Below are positions 1 to 10,799 of a stretch of DNA of 64,000 nucleotides, piece by piece. Location: the NCBI GenBank assembly GCA_035578905.1, contig JAQJVL010000534.1, forward strand, positions 186,001 through 250,000, given 5' to 3'. Below the pieces are notes generated by a model, which saw nothing but the letters and a program-made list of their open reading frames with translations, was not told where the DNA came from and made no database searches. Position numbers and translations under genes: made by a program. Origin of the DNA: Stictocephala bisonia (Eukaryota; Arthropoda; Insecta; Hemiptera; Membracidae). Within the stretch, counting starts at the first letter, position 1, and every line of letters starts with the position of its first letter.

Positions 1-385
1 ATTTCTGATATAAATCAAAGGCTTTAGACCACTCACCGCAATACTTGTCCATTGTGGGTCTGACATGTCAAGGTAAAACGTTGGTCTTATCCATAATGTT
101 TGGAACTGTCGTAAATCAAATGTTCCTGACAACATCAAAGTCGTCGTAAAGTACGAGTTTGACAAGTTGCGGTAAAAATTTGGTCGTATCCTTAATGTTT
201 GAAACTGTCGTAAATCAAAGGCCACAGACATACCATAAAAGTGGTAGCCAATTACGGAATTGAGGATTTGCAGTAACGAATGTATGTAATAAATGGTGAC
301 GAACTGTCGTAAACCAAGGCCCTGGACAACCCGTCATAGTGGTCGTAAAGTACAGGCCTGGCACATTGCGGCATTGAGCGGACAA
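1..385. repeat. Degenerate 99-bp tandem repeat, about four copies
   Basis: The phrase AACTGTCGTAAATCAAA recurs near 104, 203 and 302, and its end is visible near 11, giving a period of about 99 bases. Between recurrences the units share GGTCGTAAAGTA and a GACAA/GACAT block. Copies are diverged by substitutions and small indels. The array is cut by the window edge, so its true length is unknown. A related segment lies on the other strand at 14340-14430. Confidence 0.75.
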
Positions 386-3000
386 ATTCTCATCACATGT
401 AAAATACTTTAATTACTTTTCATGTCTACGATTTAATTGGAATTATCATACACATACGAGTATTAATAATTGTTGGACAGATAACAATGAAAAGTGCTCC
501 TTCATACAAGGAATTGGTGACTTGGTAACGTATTTTCAAAAATTATTTACTATCATACAAATTATATTAGTATAAATATCCCCATCAAAAGGTACCGAAA
601 AAAGATTATAATCTTATAACATGCTAATAAGTCTTATTCACAAATATTTTGTTTTATAGATCTTATTTTGAGTGCACCATTTTAATGTATAGTAAATCTT
701 GTTATTTGTAACCAAGACACGAATTTAAATAGAAACAACTACAACCCATAGTTATGTAATGTTGGATTGTTGGAACTGAGACAATTGGACTTACTCTTAG
801 ATTTTATAACTGAGCACATTTTTGTAATATTCCACAACGTTTATTTAAATATATTTAAAAGGTTAAATGCCAATGTACGTATATGGGTGAGCAAGTATCA
901 CCGTACGTTTGTGGGTGTGTTAAATATCCGGAATGCAAGTTTATAGGCAAAAAAGGTATTCTTTCGAATCGTTTTTAAAAGTAAACCTTTTTTAAAAGTT
1001 ATATTATATTAAAACTCTACGCATTTTATCAAAATTAATTAAATACATTTTGTATAGTATTGAAAATGTGATATATTCTAAAATTAAATTTATTCCATCA
1101 AGTATACAATGATATGTTTCAGTAATACCAAATTAAAGATTTCATGTATATTATTATTGATAACTTATATACGGAATACAAGAAAACATTACCTCAGAAG
1201 ACCACTATGTTAAATGTAAAATTTATTTAAAAAAATTTAATATTAAGTTACTATTTTAATAACGAAAAATAAGTTACTAAGTTCTGGACATTTACAAGTA
1301 AATTATCGTATACGACAAATTATCACATAAAAAATTAGTATTGCTATAAAAATAAAGAGGTGGTGGAAGATGTATATGGTGAATACCATGTGTACTGAGG
1401 CGAGGCAAGCCCATAATCAAGTTAGTAGTTGTACGCCCGTCAGTACCAATATGAACTTTGCCCCCTTTGTAAATGTATTACTTACACTCAGTTATAGTGA
1501 ACATTATTCACAAAGTTCGTGGTTTAGTCAGATAATGTAAGTCTGCTGTGCGATATCCATTAAAACTAAACGTTTATGTCATATCCTGACACTATAAATA
1601 AATAAATGTATATATAACTTAAATTTGTCTAGTAGGCTACACGTAACAGCAAGGAAGAACCACCAAGTGTTAAGGTATACAGTATGTTTAATTTAGTCAT
1701 GCTCGTGGCCGTCTGTGACCTTCAAAATGTAGCTCATTGATACGTAAAAAATAATTGTTGTCTCAATATAGTAAAAATACTTGTAGTCATATTAAACAGC
1801 TTGTGTACTTTCTTTGAATTTGAATGTTATGTTTGAATTAATCTAGCTTATGATTTCCAATTAATTAACACAAGCAAGACTTCAGGCTTAACTGAAACAT
1901 TAAAAAATGCGTAAGCCTTTCTAGAATTTTATGATATGGCGTCAAAGAAGGAATATCAAATTATACTAAATTATTACAAAACCCCTTAATTTCTACTTCT
2001 TTTATATGTATAAAAATAATATATATTTCCGTGTTATAAGATTAAAATAAATTAATTACGAATATAATAACACTTAAAATATATCCCGGTACAAACCTTT
2101 TAACTAACCTTTTTTTTAAAAAAAGTCCCAAAATTAGTAATATACGTATTTCTAACGCTGTGGTGTCAGCTTAATTCATAGTACGGAGGCTGTGGTTCAA
2201 CTCTTATATAGCACAAGTTGGAATATTTGCTTAGTTCACTTTATTAAGTGAATTAATTCAGTGATTGATTTGAATCATTTTTAAAAATTAGGAAGCCTTC
2301 AGAGCCAAATTCGTATTTTACCTTTTTGGTTTACTAAGACTTTGGCTGGCCCTAGCCTAAGCAATACTAATGTTAGGCAAGTTGCGTATGGACTGTTTTT
2401 TTTTTTTTTTCAGAAATTTTGTGGTGTCTTTCCATTTCATAAATACTTTGGCGTTCTGATATCTCTTAAAAACATTTTTTCTCTTTTCTTTTACAAAGAC
2501 AGTGTGGGAATATTTCATTAATGACCAAATCGTCGATCATCATACTTCAAATAACAAATATAATATACTTACTAATAGGTATAGTGTTTGGTTTGATAAA
2601 GTTAAAGTTTTATCAATAAAACACGCTAAAAATTAAATTTGGTTTCAGCTTAATGATTGTTGAAGATATTCAAAGAAGGAAACATGTTATAAATATTGGT
2701 TTGGCGGACGTAGTTCAAGAAGGACGTTATCTTTATTATCAAAATGTATAAAGTTTCTATTTTCGTTAAATGTTAGCTGTAATATGAGCAATCAAAACCA
2801 TGCCTTATTAATATAAAGCAAATCAATTTTAAAATTCATCTGGTATTTTTAAATTTTAATAGGAACAAAGTAGAAGCGAAGAACAAAATACACTAATGTT
2901 TCAATAACATATCAACAGGAATATTTGGTATTAAAATAAAATAAAGACGTGTAAATGGCTCTCGTAATGGTGCCAATTAAATGTCCTTTCATTTCACTAA
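386..3000. other. AT-rich DNA without recognisable genes
   Basis: No coding exon, RNA gene or clear repeat was recognised. The stretch is strongly AT-rich with stop codons in all frames, and has a poly-T tract near 2397-2411. Ancient unrecognised transposon debris cannot be excluded. Confidence 0.5.
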
Positions 3001-3013
3001 AATCAGATTTTAC

Positions 3014-3122
3014 GTCAGTGGAGAGCGAAACTCTGTAACAGCTAATTGGTGAAATTGAATTCAAGATTGGAAACTAAATTGAGAATTATACTTCTCAAAC
3101 AGGATTTTGTGCTCTTCATAGC
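3014..3122 (+). repeat. Dispersed repeat, copy 1 of 2
   Basis: About 110 bases beginning at CAGTGGAGAG and running through GAATTCAAGATTGGA to a TCTTCAT motif. They match the same-orientation segment at 7994-8095 with scattered substitutions and small indels. No coding potential is seen. It is probably a remnant of an interspersed element whose ends cannot be set from two copies. Confidence 0.6.
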
Positions 3123-3240
3123 TTCTTTAGTCAAAACATGGAAATTTTTCATTATGTATTACAACATTTATATAATAATTGTAATCATGAATAAAGTAAT
3201 AATTTTAATAAAGAACCCTTTATTCTTTTTTTATTATAAA

Positions 3241-3274
3241 ACATGACCGTTTCGGCTCTTAGGGTATCTTCAGA

Positions 3275-3280
<6 letters not shown>
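3241..3280 (-). mobile_element. Penelope-like terminal motif (hammerhead-like)
   Basis: On the minus strand the sequence reads CTGAAGA, a short imperfect stem-loop, then CCGAAACGG, followed a few bases on by GT. This order (CTGA-N-GA core, helix, GAAAC, short loop, GT) is the hammerhead-type signature known from terminal repeats of Penelope-like elements. Here the stem is poorly paired, so the copy is probably decayed. It abuts a (TA)n tract that may mark one end of the fragment. No Penelope coding sequence is seen nearby. Confidence 0.4.

Positions 3281-3327
<47 letters not shown>
3280..3327. repeat. (TA)n microsatellite
   Basis: About 24 uninterrupted TA dinucleotides directly beside the Penelope-like motif. 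Confidence 0.95.
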
Positions 3328-3328
<1 letters not shown>

Positions 3329-3429
3329 CGTACATCACATGAACAATTATAAAAATAAAAAACAAATGCAAATAACATATGATTAACTTACTGTGTGAGT
3401 AAGTTTAATGTTATTTTTGACTGTTATGT

Positions 3430-4700
3430 ATTTAATTTCTCTTATTTATTCATACATAGGATGTTTCATGTTTATTTGATAATGATAATAATTGTAATGA
3501 TAATACAAGACGCATAACGCAGAACAATATAAAACTAAATATATTTTTAGCCGAGAACATGCCAACAACAGTGAAACTACACTGTAACATCAGGGACCCG
3601 GCTGAATTGTGGTAATTAAACATCCATGAATAATTCTTACTTGGCTGATTGGCTCTTTTTATAATTTTATACATCCACTAAAAAGTAAATATATTTCTTT
3701 TGAAAACGAATATGATGCAGTGCACAGTACCAGAGACCTTTTGCACTTTTAACCACATATAAAATATGCTTTATAAAGTAAAGTGTATTAGATATTATTG
3801 TAAACATCATTATTTATAGGAAAATTCAATTTTGCACTTTTTTAGGGTAATTTATATTTTGATAGACAGTGCTGGTGCCACTCAGTAGATCTATGAAAGA
3901 GAATTATATTTCTAAGATTAAAAAAAAAATCATTAAAGTGATTTTACAACTATACAGTTACAGTCTCACAAAATTTACGAAACAAATCTGACCATCTTTT
4001 GAAAATTAATAGTCACATATAAAACGAATAGTTTATATTAGGAATTAATATGGTTAGCATTGTTTTAATTAATAATTAAAAAAATAATAAACGAATTAAA
4101 ACTGTAACTGTATACAAGAAAATGTGTTACAAATTGGCATAAAAATACAAATATCAAAAAGAGTTTACAGTCAAAACAAACAAATAAAACAAAACTTTAA
4201 TTGCAGAAAACAATTTACAAGGTATACAATATGTGTGGGAATGGCTATATATATTGAACTATTGCATATAAAAAACTAAAAGTACTTATCAATGCTAAAT
4301 TAAAAATATACTTTTTGAAACAACTATAGATTGTTCAACATATGGGATAGCTCCGCAAGGATTAAGAGAACATCTTAAATATAGAATACATCGGTATTAA
4401 GAAAACTCAATACTGCAAATCAACCCTTAAATAAAAACGAAAACCCTTTTAACAGGAACCTTACAGAAAAATAAACTAAACAAAGACTGATAAAACAAAA
4501 AAGTAACAGGAGTAATAAAAGATGTTTTGTTGGCGGCAACAACAAAGAAGTGTTAACAGCCCTTGAGGTGAGCTGTGATGGCGGATATTGCATTCCGAGA
4601 TCTATTTGTGGCCTTTTTATAGCATTTGTTGTTGAAACTTGTTTATCAAATCCTTTTAACGTCGATTTTCAGCTCGTTTTGTTTGATAAAATATTTATTT
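3430..4700. other. AT-rich DNA without recognisable genes
   Basis: Nothing recognisable was found. A short open frame at 3450-3674 on the minus strand has no family features and no splice context. Confidence 0.45.
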
Positions 4701-4710
4701 AAAAACATTA

Positions 4711-5527
4711 TATGGCATGATATGTAGAAAATATTTGGAGATTTCCAATGCGTTGAGTGTTTGAAACAAACAACGTTTCGACAGGTATAACAAACTCCTG
4801 CCATCTTCAGGTGTACTTACTAACTTAGCTTACATATAAAACAATTTTTTGTTTGTTTGTTTTAAACCCTCAACCACTCGTTACGGATCGGCTTACCGCA
4901 AGGATACAGTTTGTCTTTCACGGTCGTGGTGAGTTGATCTCGTGAGTGTAGTGGTGCGACGACTCCTTCCCCCCACCTCAGTGGAATTGGAGACTGGTTG
5001 AATAAGTTGAATATTTTGTCTATTGAATAACCTGCTCTATGTTTTGTTGAATTGTTTAAATATTTTTGCGTTCATTTCGTGTCTCATTGTATATTTTGTC
5101 TGTTTCATAACCTGATCTATGCTCTGTTGATTTGTCCATATTTTGCATTTATTTTTGTATGACATTGAGTATTTGGTCTATTTAATAACTTGCTCTGTGT
5201 TTTTTGATTGATTTCATATTTTGCATTTCTTTTGTATTTCATATTATGTGTTATATTTTGTATAATTATGTTATGTGTGATAACATAACATAATTATACA
5301 CACGAATGTTTGACTTTCAACAGTAATCTTTAGTATCTAGCATGTAGTATTAAGTTTTTTCTGACTTAGTATGGGTTAAGGAAGAAAAAAAATTGTTTTA
5401 GATGTAGGCTAAGTTAGTAAGTACACCTGAAGTCGGCAGGAGTTTATTATACCTCTCGTTTGTTTGTGTTTGTTTCTTAAACAGTCAAAGCATTGAAAAT
5501 CTCCAAATATTATCTAGATGTCATAAA
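4711..5527. mobile_element. Inverted-repeat element, probably non-autonomous Penelope-like
   Basis: Arms of about 140 bases at 4711-4850 and 5385-5527 are reverse complements of each other with moderate divergence. The left arm, read on the minus strand, has CCTGAAGA, a helix pairing GGCAGG with CCTGTC, then GAAAC, three bases and GTT: a good hammerhead-like layout with one extra T after the core. The right arm carries the mirror copy with a damaged GAAAC. The ~530-base loop holds three diverged ~80-base direct repeats near 5006, 5090 and 5166 and a small palindrome at 5261-5299. No reverse transcriptase or endonuclease remains. The 10-mer ACATTATATG at 4705-4714 recurs at 5857-5866 and may be the target-site duplication, with the adjacent SINE lying inside it. 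Confidence 0.6.
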
Positions 5528-5528
5528 T

Positions 5529-5824
5529 TGGTCGGTAGCGTAATTGGTTCAATCCCAGCTTCATGTGCTAAAGGTTGTCAGTTCGATTCCAATCAGAGTC
5601 AATACATTTTGAGAAGGATCACCTGATAACCACCGGCTGTTCATTTGTCATTGGGCTATTAATCAATGACACTTTCTAAGGAATAGTCGGCCTTAGTTTG
5701 TAACAAAGACTACATTCGCTCATCTACACTCATCACACTCAATCGAAATCCATATTTGCCCATATCTTTACGATCGGCGTCTTATGAATAAAGAAAAAAA
5801 TAAATAAATAAAATAAATAAATAA
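5529..5824 (+). mobile_element. tRNA-derived SINE
   Basis: The 5' head has RNA polymerase III internal promoter boxes: box A TAGCGTAATTGG at 5536-5547 and box B AGTTCGATTCC at 5580-5590, with tRNA-like spacing of about 44 bases. It lacks tRNA cloverleaf pairing, so it is not a tRNA gene. A ~150-base body follows, then a tail of AAAT/AAATA units at 5787-5824. The 3' part, from ATTGGGCTATTAAT onward, is clearly related to 60885-61030, suggesting a shared LINE-type 3' tail used for retrotransposition. The element sits directly against the right arm of the inverted-repeat element upstream. Confidence 0.7.
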
Positions 5825-6059
5825 AACAGTCCAATGCTAATAAATAACTTTCAAACACATTATATGCTAATGATTACTTTTCTATAAGACTAATATAACC
5901 GATGCATAAACGACACAGTAGATCGTATTTCATTCATCTAGTAGCCTCACAATTTTTTATTTTAAAAAAGTTAGGTTTGTGTTTTCTTAAGATAAATGTC
6001 CAAAACAAGCAAATGAAAATAATATGTAATAAATGTATTTAACTCTTTTAAATGACACT

Positions 6060-7008
6060 AAACGGCCGTGAGATACCATTATTATTTGGATAGCAGGAGC
6101 AGGATCATGAAGGTGTAGCTGGGAGCTACGGCTGTTGTAGGCACTAGGGCCTCTTCAGCCTAGGACAGGTAGATGGAGGGTAACAGGACCGATAACAATC
6201 GTGACTGTACGAGGCAAGCAGGCAGCTCTGGTCTTCGGAAAGAAGTTCCGAAGGAAACATGGTCCCTGAAAGATACAAACAAAGGAAGAAACATGAAAAA
6301 TAAAAATTATTATAGAGCTAACTGAGGGTGAAAAGTGAATAAGAGGTGACTAAGTTTTGAGAAGTGGGTAAGAGGGGATTGTTTTAGTGTGACGTCAGTA
6401 TCGGGTTGTGTGAAGGGTGGATAGTGGTTGCTGGGCGGAAGGTGGGTAGTGGATTAGAAACGGCCGTGGATCAGGTGATGAATGGTGAAGCATTGGCTGG
6501 TGGTGTAGGGTTCTGTAAAGTACTCTGCCAGTATAGGGGAGTCTGTGGCTTTGACAAGGTAGTTCTGGTTCAGTTGGTTGAGGATCTCACGCAGGGTGGG
6601 GATATGGAACAGGGTGTAGAGGTCTCGGGAGCTGTGATCGGAGTCCAGGTGATAAGCTAAGTTCATGCGTGTTGCTTGGATTTCTCGTAGTTGGAGAGGT
6701 GATTGTCAGGGATGGTGGTGAGCACTGGATAGGCAAACGTGAGTACGGGGCGGATGACGGTGGTGTAGAGAGAGGTGAGGGTCCTGGTAGAGCATACCTG
6801 GTGTAGGTAGTTGAGGAAGCGGATGGCTTTGAAACAGGCTGTGGCGGTCTTCTTGGATCGTCGGAAGTTTGATATGAAGGATAGCTTGGAATCTAGGGTG
6901 ACTCCCAGGTACTTGCAGTTATTGGTCTGTGTAAGTAAGTCTGTTGCCTTGGGGGCTGATCGGGGTTTCCTAGTTATCTCTGCCGTTGTAGTTAAAAATG
7001 CAGAGCTG
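6060..7008 (-). pseudogene. Non-LTR retrotransposon 3' fragment (RT C-terminus)
   Basis: On the minus strand 6990-6680 encodes a reverse-transcriptase thumb/C-terminal region with CKYLGVTLDSKLSF followed by a KKT-rich segment and an SLYTTVIRPVLTFAYP segment, typical of Jockey/CR1-like ORF2. A one-base change near 6680 shifts the frame, and the protein resumes at 6666-6454 (LAYHLDSDHS..., then an RDLYTLF..PTLREIL segment). Sequence from about 6400 down to 6060 looks like the 3' UTR. Catalytic domains are missing, so the copy is 5'-truncated and dead. At its upstream edge it meets an inverted piece of the same LINE at 7009-7075. Confidence 0.75.
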
Positions 7009-7075
7009 GGTTTTAGCTACAACGGCAGAAAGTTCCGAGATAATCAGAAAACCCCGATCACACTCCAAGGCGTAT
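7009..7075 (+). mobile_element. Inverted 5' stub of the same LINE
   Basis: The plus strand here encodes YNGRKFRDNQKTPITLQG, the residues that should precede CKYLGVTLD in the minus-strand LINE fragment next to it. The two pieces form an imperfect inverted repeat over about 6957-7056. An opposite-orientation 5' piece is the usual result of twin priming during LINE insertion, although here the two pieces overlap by some 45 bases instead of abutting. Confidence 0.55.
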
Positions 7076-7259
7076 ATCTTTTTTATTGAAGGTATATAAG
7101 GTGTTAGGAAATAATTGATAATTTTTAAATCAAACTGCTCACGTTTATTTATTAATTAAATAAACAGTACCATAATGTTTAAATTAACAAACATTATTAT
7201 TCTACAAACATTTAATTATATTTTATAAGCAATTCAAAATATACGCGGGCAATAAGTAA

Positions 7260-7385
7260 TGGAAATAATACTGGTTTAGGGTTACCTTTCCTGTCGTAAC
7301 AGTTCATCAATTACATTACAGCAGTAATGTAATTGATGAACTGTTACGAAAGAAAAAGGTAATCCTAAACCAGTATTATTTCTAT
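7260..7385. mobile_element. Near-perfect 125-bp hairpin, MITE-like
   Basis: Arms of about 60 bases (7261-7319 and 7324-7384) are reverse complements with only a few mismatches and meet at a 4-base loop. The outer edges read GGAAATAATACTGG and its complement. There is no coding capacity. It could be a foldback MITE or a miRNA-like hairpin. No clear target-site duplication was found. Confidence 0.65.
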
Positions 7386-7993
7386 AATATAACAGTTATG
7401 AAGGCTAATAAAACAAAATGAATAAATAAAAAATGCTCCAATTTAAGTGCTAGTTACAATCATACTAACACATATTATGATTGTGATAAGTAAATATTTA
7501 AATGTGAAATATAAATAACAACAGCAGGTTTAAATTAAGTGTTATAATGTATCCGTACTGTTAAGAAAATTTGGGCTAAACATTTTGTCGAAATACAAAA
7601 CTATATTTATACAAATAAAAATCAGAATTTTTCCTAAAAGTTAATCATGTATGAAAAACATTTCTTAAACATCGTAAGATATTCTTAAATATGTGGTGGT
7701 TCTAATGTTTCATCTTCTATTTATATCTATATAACAATATTATATAGTTATTGGTTTTAAATATTACAGCACTTAATTTAGTGTATTTTTGGCTTTACAG
7801 GTTACAAAATAACTACACTGCTTACAAAGCACAAGGTGGTATTGTGGATTATAAGGGTGCATGTATCCCAAGGGTCAACGTTTTACAGTCAAAGTCTCAC
7901 ATGGCACTAGTCCCTTAGATACATGTACTGGATTATGAGATTTTCTTTTGAAGTGTTTGGGATATCCATTTATATCAATAAAATGAACTTTAC

Positions 7994-8095
7994 AGCAGTG
8001 GAGAGTGAAACTCCGTTACATCTAATTAGGAAAATTGAATTCAAGATTGGAGACTAATTGAAAAGTATTCCTTAAACTGGTTTTGGGTTCTTCAT
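7994..8095 (+). repeat. Dispersed repeat, copy 2 of 2
   Basis: Matches 3014-3122 in the same orientation (CAGTGGAGAG, GAATTCAAGATTGGA and TCTTCAT anchor points) with roughly one change every six to eight bases. Confidence 0.6.
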
Positions 8096-8439
8096 TTAAA
8101 ATTCATTGAGTACTTTGGATAATTAAATATTTAATAAACTGAAAAAGTGTGTAAGATAGTAGGAAAAACAAAAAAATTTTTTACTGGTTAGTTAGATGAT
8201 GTGTAAAGCAGATTAACAAATAAAAATATGTAATATGATAATTTTCAAAAAGAATTGACAAAAGTAGGTATCGTTGTCTCATTAAAATAATGATCTTGAT
8301 ATTTATACAAAAAGCTGTGTGTGAATAAATACTTGTTATGTTTTTAAGTAAGAATGTAAAATAGAGGTAAAATTGTGATTATTGTGTGTGACAAATTAAA
8401 TATAAAAACCAAGCATCTTATTTTGACGCTGGTAAACAA

Positions 8440-9528
8440 TAAAGACTTGCTGGAGGGGATTATGTCTGGTGACAGTCCAGGACAGGAGATTGACACAGCC
8501 TTCACTTCGTATATTGAAGCTGTCACTTACGTCACTTCATTGTTCCAACAGTAAACAATATGTTTTCTTGTTGTAGGTGATTGTGTCTGTTGATAATCAT
8601 AGAGAGGAGATTGACATACACTTTATGTCGTATACTGAAGCTGTCATTTATGTTACTTCATTGTTCCAACAGTAAACAATATGTTTTCTTGTTGGAGGGG
8701 ATTGTGTCTGGTGATAATCATAGAGAGGAAATTGACATACACTTTATGTCGTATACTGAAGCTGTCATTTATGTTACTTCATTGTTCCAACAGTAAACAA
8801 TATGTTTTCTTGTTGGAGGGGATTGTGTCTGGTGATAATCACAGAGAGGAATTGACATACCCTTCACGTAGTATATTGAAGCTGTCATTTACATCACTGT
8901 ATTGTTCCAACAGTAAACAAGAGATATTCTTGTTGTAGGTGATTGTGTCTGTTGATAATCATAGAGCGGAGATTGACATACACTTTATGTCGTATACTGA
9001 AGCTGTCATTTATGTTACTTCATTGTTCCAACAGTAAACAATATGTTTTCTTGTTGGAGGGGATTGTGTCTGGTGATAATCACAGAGAGGAGATTGACAT
9101 ACCCTTCACGTGGTATATTGAAGCTGTCATTTACATCACTGTATTGTTCCAACAGTAAACAAGAGATATTCTTGTTGTAGGTGATTGTGTCTGGCGACAG
9201 TTCTAGAGAGAAGAGAACTGCACACCCTTCACGTAGTATATTGAAGCTTTCATTTACATCACTGTATTGTTCCAACAGTAAAAGAGTAATTTAGTTGTAG
9301 TGAATTGTGTCTGGTGACAGTCCCAGAGATAAGAATGACACACCCTTACTGTCGTATATTGAAGCTGTAATTTACGTCACGTCATTGTTCCAACAGTTAA
9401 CAAGAGATATTCTTGTTGGAGGGTGTAGTGTCTGGCGACAGTCCCAGAGAAGAGATTCACACCCTTCATGTCGTATATTGAAGTTGTCATTTACGTCACT
9501 TAATTGTTTAAACAGTAAACAGAAAGAA
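8440..9528. repeat. 121-bp minisatellite, nine copies
   Basis: The anchor GTGTCTG appears at 8462 (as ATGTCTG), 8583, 8704, 8825, 8945, 9066, 9187, 9307 and about 9428, giving units of 120-121 bases. Each unit ends with TTCCAACAGTAAACAA. Copies 2 and 5 share the variant TGTTGATAATCATAGAG, suggesting a larger-scale duplication of three units. Short open frames inside the array exist only because neighbouring units are nearly identical; they are not genes. Confidence 0.95.
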
Positions 9529-9539
9529 TAGGTAAACTT

Positions 9540-10440
9540 AGTAAAATTATCGCTTGGTAAATTTATCACTTTTATTTAATTAATACGTGGGTTTTTGAAT
9601 TTAATACGTATTTTAGGGCTTTATTGCACAACGTTTTTGGCAACTACTTTAGTCTACTTTTACCCAGAAAAAAATAACACAACCAAATAGTGTATAGTGC
9701 TATTATAGTTTTTTTGTTTTAAGAATATACATACACTGGTTCATTAGATATACCGACTTATTGAGAACCAATACTGTATAATTCATAGTTACATATCCTG
9801 CCCTTTAAGTAAAAATTTACTAAATTCCTTTGTAATTGTATGTGTATTAATCTAGGAACTTCCTAAAGAAAATAATATTATATCCATACGTACAGCGTGT
9901 TTCAGACCACTGGGCGACAGTTCCTGTACCTACTAAACGGATTGAAATGGAATATTTATTCTAACCGTAGCTCCACATTTTCGACCCCATTGATTTCAAG
10001 GAAATTATGGGCAGGCAGGATGGAATATGGTTTTTGGAAAAATTGTATTTGTAAACATAGGTTATTTTACACTTCATTTTGACAGTCTTTGAAGGCTGTT
10101 ATTATTATAATGTAAAAGTGTTCAAATTATTTTAACCCGTAGGTGCAGCGTAGCTTAGAATTTTAGTTTTTAAAGTTTCTGTTAGTGTAACTCTTATGTT
10201 CATCGGATGTATACAACATTTTTACCCGATGCTACTAAAGACATGACATTTCAATTGATATCTCACAAACATTCATAAATCACATATTGATGGGTAAACT
10301 CTCTAATACAACGTGGTTATTTCTTGGTAAAAATAATTTTACAAACCATCAAAACCATTAATATTTAAATTGATTGACATATATTTTACTGATAATTCAT
10401 ACTACATAAATCTTGGATCAGCCAGCAAACATTGACTCCT
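9540..10440. other. AT-rich DNA without recognisable genes
   Basis: No gene was recognised. A somewhat more complex patch at 9895-10020 begins ACAGCGTGTTTCAGACCACTG and could be the end of a DNA transposon, but no partner end was found. Confidence 0.4.
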
Positions 10441-10449
10441 AGTAGGATC

Positions 10450-10790
10450 TACATGGACTGCAGTAAATTCATAGAAGCTACCGGCTGTGATGACAACGTT
10501 TTAAACTCTAATAATTAGATACCAAGCCTGCCTCCAGTGATACTGTGTTCATTCTAGAAGTGCACTCTCCGGCTTTTCTCCTGTGTGTTTTTTACTACCA
10601 CTAAGTTGTATAGGTCGAAAAACATTGATTTGAAGCTGAAATTACATGGGCTGTCCTGCAGTAACTCAAAGAAGCTGCCAACTGCCAAGACATCATTATA
10701 AACTCTAATTAGATATCCAGCCTGCCTCCAGTGATTCCATGTTTACACTAGAGATACTATATCTGGATTGTCTCTTGTGTGTTTTGCATA
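10450..10790 (+). repeat. Diverged tandem duplication, period about 196
   Basis: Two copies start at ACATGGACTG (10451) and ACATGGGCTG (10646). They share GAAGCT, an ACTCTAAT...TTAGATA block, CCTGCCTCCAGTGAT and a TGTGTGTTTT end. They differ at roughly a fifth of positions, so this is an old duplication. Confidence 0.75.
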
Positions 10791-10799
10791 GATATGTCA

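Noticed and set aside
5261..5299. Rho-independent terminator-like hairpin (TAATTATGTTATG... palindrome)
   Set aside because: The sequence is eukaryotic. The palindrome is AT-rich and lies in the loop of a mobile element.
5531..5595. tRNA gene suggested by box A and box B
   Set aside because: Acceptor and anticodon stems do not pair, and an unrelated body plus AAAT tail follows, so it is a SINE.
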